In this document: piece by piece, positions 61,219 to 64,000 of the stretch
Numbering within the stretch: position 1 is the stretch's first letter
Layout of the letters: each line of letters begins with the position of its first letter
DNA from: Berkiella sp964496435
GTDB lineage: Bacteria > Pseudomonadota > Gammaproteobacteria > Berkiellales > Berkiellaceae
NCBI GenBank assembly: GCA_964496435.1
Contig: CAZBZP010000005.1
Location: forward strand, 1-64,000
Direction of reading: 5' to 3'
DNA: 64,000 bases
The notes under the pieces: generated by a model
What the model was told of the DNA's origin: nothing
What the model saw: only the letters and a program-made list of their open reading frames with translations
Database searches by the model: none
Translations under genes and position numbers: made by a program

Positions 61219-62460
61219 TTGAGTATGCTCAATAATCTACGGAATGATTTTAAAAAGCTCGAGCCTGACACTTTAGGGCAATTAGCAGCCATCATGCTTG
61301 CTTTTTTTGTGCCTACCTCGACCTTTATGACCAATGTGATGGTGTTATTGATAGTTTTTCTATGGCTGCTAAACCCTCATCGGGAACGCAAAATTCATAT
61401 TTTAGTCAATCACCCTTTATCCCCATGGATATTCTCCTTGGTGGTGCTGACATGCATCGCCATGTTCTATTCTATTGGTGATACCAGAAGCACATGGCTT
61501 GGCTTGAGAGATATCATGCGCTTAGCCGTGATCCCGGTATTAATTTATTATTACCAACCAAAGCACATGGCTAAATATGCACTATGGGCATTTACATTGG
61601 GCATGATCTTAACCTTGATTTTGGCTTTTCTTAAAGTCTACGCCAATTTACCAATTGGCCTTAAATACACCACAGGTGGTGTATTTAAAAGCCATATCAA
61701 AACCAGTTACTTTATGGCCATGGCAGCCTTTTTCCTTGCAACACAATTAAAGAGCTTACAATCACATCAGCGTACCATTGTCGGCATTATCATCGTGTTG
61801 ATGAGTTATTATTTATTCTTTATGAATGAAGGACGCATTGGCTATATTATTTTTATATCCTGTTTATTTTGGCTAGCCTGGCAATCCTTTCGCGTCAAAG
61901 GGCTCGCTATTGCCTGCGTTGCGGCTGTCACCATGTTAGGAGGGGCTTACTTAACCTCATCAGTTTTTAGTGCTCGCATTAATTTATTGGCCCAGGATTT
62001 AGATTTTTACCACCAAGGCGGCAGATTATTGGAATCTTCGCTTGGTTCTCGAATTCAATTTGCTGAATCAAGCAGTGAACTGATAGCACAAAAGCCTGTT
62101 ATAGGATGGGGCACAGGTAGTTTTGGGGCAGCTTATGCCAAATTGTTTGAAGGGCAAAACACATTGCTTACCGATAACCCACATAATGAATATTTGCGGG
62201 TTGGGGTCGAATTAGGTTTATTAGGCCTTGGATTCTTGCTTATGTTGTTTTACCAGCAATGGCGTTTATCAAAACAGTTGCCAAGGGATATCCGCGGATT
62301 TTGTCAAGGCGTATTGCTGACATTTATGATAGGGTGCTTATTAAACTCCTGGCTCAAGGATTTTGCCGAAGGCTATTTTTATTGCTTGATGATGGCAGTT
62401 TGCTTTGCATCTTTGCCAATTCAAACTCATAAAGTATTAGTTAAAGCAACGTTGCATTGA
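61219..62460 (+). CDS. O-antigen ligase family membrane protein
   Basis: 413 residues with about eleven to twelve membrane helices and one large periplasmic loop (about 255-325) containing GWGTGSFGAAYAKLF and DNPHNEYLRVGVELGLLGL, the WaaL/Wzy_C signature (PHNEYL). Such proteins join O-antigen or other glycans to the LPS core. The start is TTG at 61219 with AAGGA 10 bases upstream, or ATG at 61225. No O-antigen cluster is in the window. Confidence 0.87.
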   Translation: MSMLNNLRNDFKKLEPDTLGQLAAIMLAFFVPTSTFMTNVMVLLIVFLWLLNPHRERKIHILVNHPLSPWIFSLVVLTCIAMFYSIGDTRSTWLGLRDIMRLAVIPVLIYYYQPKHMAKYALWAFTLGMILTLILAFLKVYANLPIGLKYTTGGVFKSHIKTSYFMAMAAFFLATQLKSLQSHQRTIVGIIIVLMSYYLFFMNEGRIGYIIFISCLFWLAWQSFRVKGLAIACVAAVTMLGGAYLTSSVFSARINLLAQDLDFYHQGGRLLESSLGSRIQFAESSSELIAQKPVIGWGTGSFGAAYAKLFEGQNTLLTDNPHNEYLRVGVELGLLGLGFLLMLFYQQWRLSKQLPRDIRGFCQGVLLTFMIGCLLNSWLKDFAEGYFYCLMMAVCFASLPIQTHKVLVKATLH

Positions 62461-62471
62461 GAAGGTGTTGA

Positions 62472-63293
62472 ATGACATTACCATTCGTTAGTGTAGTTGT
62501 AACGACATATAATTGGCCATTAGCACTAGAGCGCGTTCTCTGGGGGCTCTTGCAACAAGATTATCCCAGAATGGAAGTCATCATTGCTGATGATGGTTCA
62601 AGAGATGATACAGCGGCGGTCATTAATTCATTTCGAGAAAAAATGCGTTGTGCCTTAGTGCATTGCTGGCAGCCTGATGATGGTTTTAGAGCCGCGATGT
62701 GTCGTAACAAAGCAGTTGCTAAAGCCAAAGGCGATTATATCATTTTCCTCGACGGTGATTGTGTTCCGCCACAACACTTTGTATCACGCCATGCAAAGCT
62801 AGCGCAAAAGGGCTGGTTTGTTGCCGGCACCCGTGTTTTACTGAATGCAGACTTTACGAAATATGTTCTTGAGCATTCTGTAAACATAGAAAAGTGGCAG
62901 CATGGACGATGGCTGCTTGCAGGATTACAAAGAAAAAGTAATCGTTTTATGCCAACCTCCTATTTAGCATTTGGGAAATGTCGTCAACTACGCCCTGATA
63001 AATGGCAGGGTGCTAAAACATGTAACTTAGCCATTTGGAAAGAAGACTATATCGCAGTGAATGGGTTGGATGAGAATTTTGTAGGCTGGGGTTTTGAAGA
63101 TTCTGATTTGGTCATTCGCTTGATGCGCTATGGCATAAAGCGGAAATGGGGCAAATATGCAACGGAAGTGTTTCATCTTTGGCATGCTGAAAATAGCCGA
63201 AATGAAATGCAAAAAAATAAAGCGCGTTTGCAAGAAACCCTCGACGGCTCGCATATTAAAGCGCAATTGGGGATCCGGCAGTACATCTCATGA
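62472..63293 (+). CDS. Family 2 glycosyltransferase
   Basis: 273 residues, GT-A fold. VSVVVTTYNWPLALERVL starts the nucleotide-binding domain, ADDGSRDDTAAVI follows, and FLDGDCVPPQHF has the DxD-type metal motif. The C-terminal GWGFEDSDLVIRLMRYG is the acceptor-side (Glyco_transf_7C-like) motif. It probably adds a sugar to the LPS core. It lies between the ligase and the sugar kinase genes with a 4-base overlap to the latter. Confidence 0.9.
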   Translation: MTLPFVSVVVTTYNWPLALERVLWGLLQQDYPRMEVIIADDGSRDDTAAVINSFREKMRCALVHCWQPDDGFRAAMCRNKAVAKAKGDYIIFLDGDCVPPQHFVSRHAKLAQKGWFVAGTRVLLNADFTKYVLEHSVNIEKWQHGRWLLAGLQRKSNRFMPTSYLAFGKCRQLRPDKWQGAKTCNLAIWKEDYIAVNGLDENFVGWGFEDSDLVIRLMRYGIKRKWGKYATEVFHLWHAENSRNEMQKNKARLQETLDGSHIKAQLGIRQYIS

Positions 63294-64000
63294 CAATTAT
63301 TCATCACACAACGCTGCATGAAACCATTTTATGCCAGTCAGACTATTATAGTCCGAGAATGCAGCGCTTACTGAAAGACATCGATGGCTATATTGCCAAA
63401 CCATTAAAAGTTTTAAAAGATGATCCAACTTCAACTGTTGTTGTGGTGGAAGTTGATGGGCATAAACTGGTTATAAAGCGCGCCAATACCAAAGATTGGA
63501 TGCATGTCCTTAGACGATTTTTTTCTGCCTCAAGAGCCAGAAAAAATTGGCACTATGCACATCAATTATTAAAAATTGGTGTAAAATCATTTAAGCCAGT
63601 TGCAATTAAAGAATTGCGATTTGGCCCTTTAAAAGGGCGATCGTACCTTATTACAACTTATATTGAAGGTATCAATGCACGTCAGTTTTTTGAAAAAACC
63701 GCTTTAAAAGATGCGAGCGCACAACGTGTTGCCAATAATATTGTTAAGATGATTGATAACTTGGCTTATCACTGGTTAAGCCATCGAGATTTAAATTTAA
63801 GCAATATAATTTTGGTCAACGAAGAGCCTTGGCTGATTGATTTAGACAGCATGCGTCATCATCTGTGTAAACCCATGGCAAGAAGAGGCGCAAAGCGTGA
63901 ACGCGCGCGTTTTTTAGAAAATTGGTGTGAAGCGCCGCTCATCTGCCCTGAGACAGTTGCCTTATTTCAAGCCATTTTTTCAAAATCTCAACCCACGTGA
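63290..64000 (+). CDS. LPS core sugar kinase (WaaP/KdkA/InaA-like)
   Basis: 236 residues, complete: the TGA is the last base triplet of the window. It is a small eukaryotic-like kinase: KLVIKR gives the ATP lysine, SHRDLNLSNIILV the catalytic loop, and LIDLDSM stands for DFG. These kinases phosphorylate heptose or Kdo in the LPS inner core and stabilise the outer membrane. Heptose and Kdo kinases cannot be told apart here. It is the last visible gene of the LPS cluster. Confidence 0.85.
   Translation: MTIIHHTTLHETILCQSDYYSPRMQRLLKDIDGYIAKPLKVLKDDPTSTVVVVEVDGHKLVIKRANTKDWMHVLRRFFSASRARKNWHYAHQLLKIGVKSFKPVAIKELRFGPLKGRSYLITTYIEGINARQFFEKTALKDASAQRVANNIVKMIDNLAYHWLSHRDLNLSNIILVNEEPWLIDLDSMRHHLCKPMARRGAKRERARFLENWCEAPLICPETVALFQAIFSKSQPT

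Noticed and set aside
1..64000. tRNA, rRNA, CRISPR, insertion sequence or prophage genes
   Set aside because: None seen: gaps are short, no cloverleaf-like stretch, no regular direct repeats with spacers, and no transposase or integrase motif.

Overview
The window is bacterial chromosomal DNA, low to moderate in GC by eye and densely coded on both strands. The core genes are those of a gammaproteobacterium: lptD-surA-pdxA-rsmA-apaG-apaH, glnE, waaF/waaC, amgK/murU, a long E. coli-type speD and an aa3-type cytochrome oxidase operon with all its assembly factors. Between these sit genes of a kind common in intracellular Legionellales: a repeat/Ser-Thr-kinase protein, two Fic-like paralogues, several unrecognised large proteins, and a protein with two copies of a synaptobrevin-like R-SNARE motif. 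A Legionella/Coxiella/Berkiella-type host-associated organism is my inference; no rRNA or other taxonomic marker is present.

Layout. 1-4.0 kb: end of an ornithine aminotransferase, phasin-like protein, MerR regulator, rubredoxin-NAD reductase, ubiA. 4.0-7.5 kb: repeat+kinase protein and an unknown protein. 7.7-11.1 kb: three-part lysophospholipid transporter/acyltransferase/acyl-ACP synthetase. 11.1-15.8 kb: divergent Fic-like pair, a small secreted protein, an unknown protein. 16-18.6 kb: znuA and znuCB, divergent. 18.7-22.9 kb: unknown membrane protein, PaaK-like adenylate-forming enzyme, tandem R-SNARE-like protein. 22.9-31.5 kb: GNAT, then the oxidase operon on the minus strand (ctaC, ctaD, ctaG, ctaE, surf1, SCO-like, ctaA, ctaB, sco1) with one opposing DUF2909-like gene. 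31.6-38.7 kb: lptD...apaH operon. 38.8-41.3 kb: amgK-murU-djlA. 41.3-45.1 kb: small ORF, IolC-DUF2090 protein, TetR regulator, pagL. 45.2-49.8 kb: rpe, fused E1 alpha-beta dehydrogenase, glutaryl-CoA-type dehydrogenase, unknown disordered protein. 49.9-54.8 kb: DegS-like protease, speD, pilU, SPFH/NfeD pair. 54.9-64 kb: glnE, ilvE, zinc-finger protein, and an LPS core cluster (waaF, waaC, ligase, glycosyltransferase, sugar kinase).

How the parts fit. The oxidase block carries the three core subunits plus heme O/A synthesis and copper delivery. The lptD-surA genes, waa cluster, pagL and DegS-like protease all concern the outer membrane. AmgK and MurU recycle MurNAc. The standout is 21758-22891: two R-SNARE-like motifs, each with the central arginine and following hydrophobic layers, each followed by a membrane hairpin. 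With the kinase and Fic-like proteins it suggests an effector set acting on host membrane traffic. That role is inference; the motif match is visible in the sequence. No tRNA, rRNA, CRISPR array, insertion sequence or phage gene was seen, and no gene-free stretch exceeds about 225 bases.
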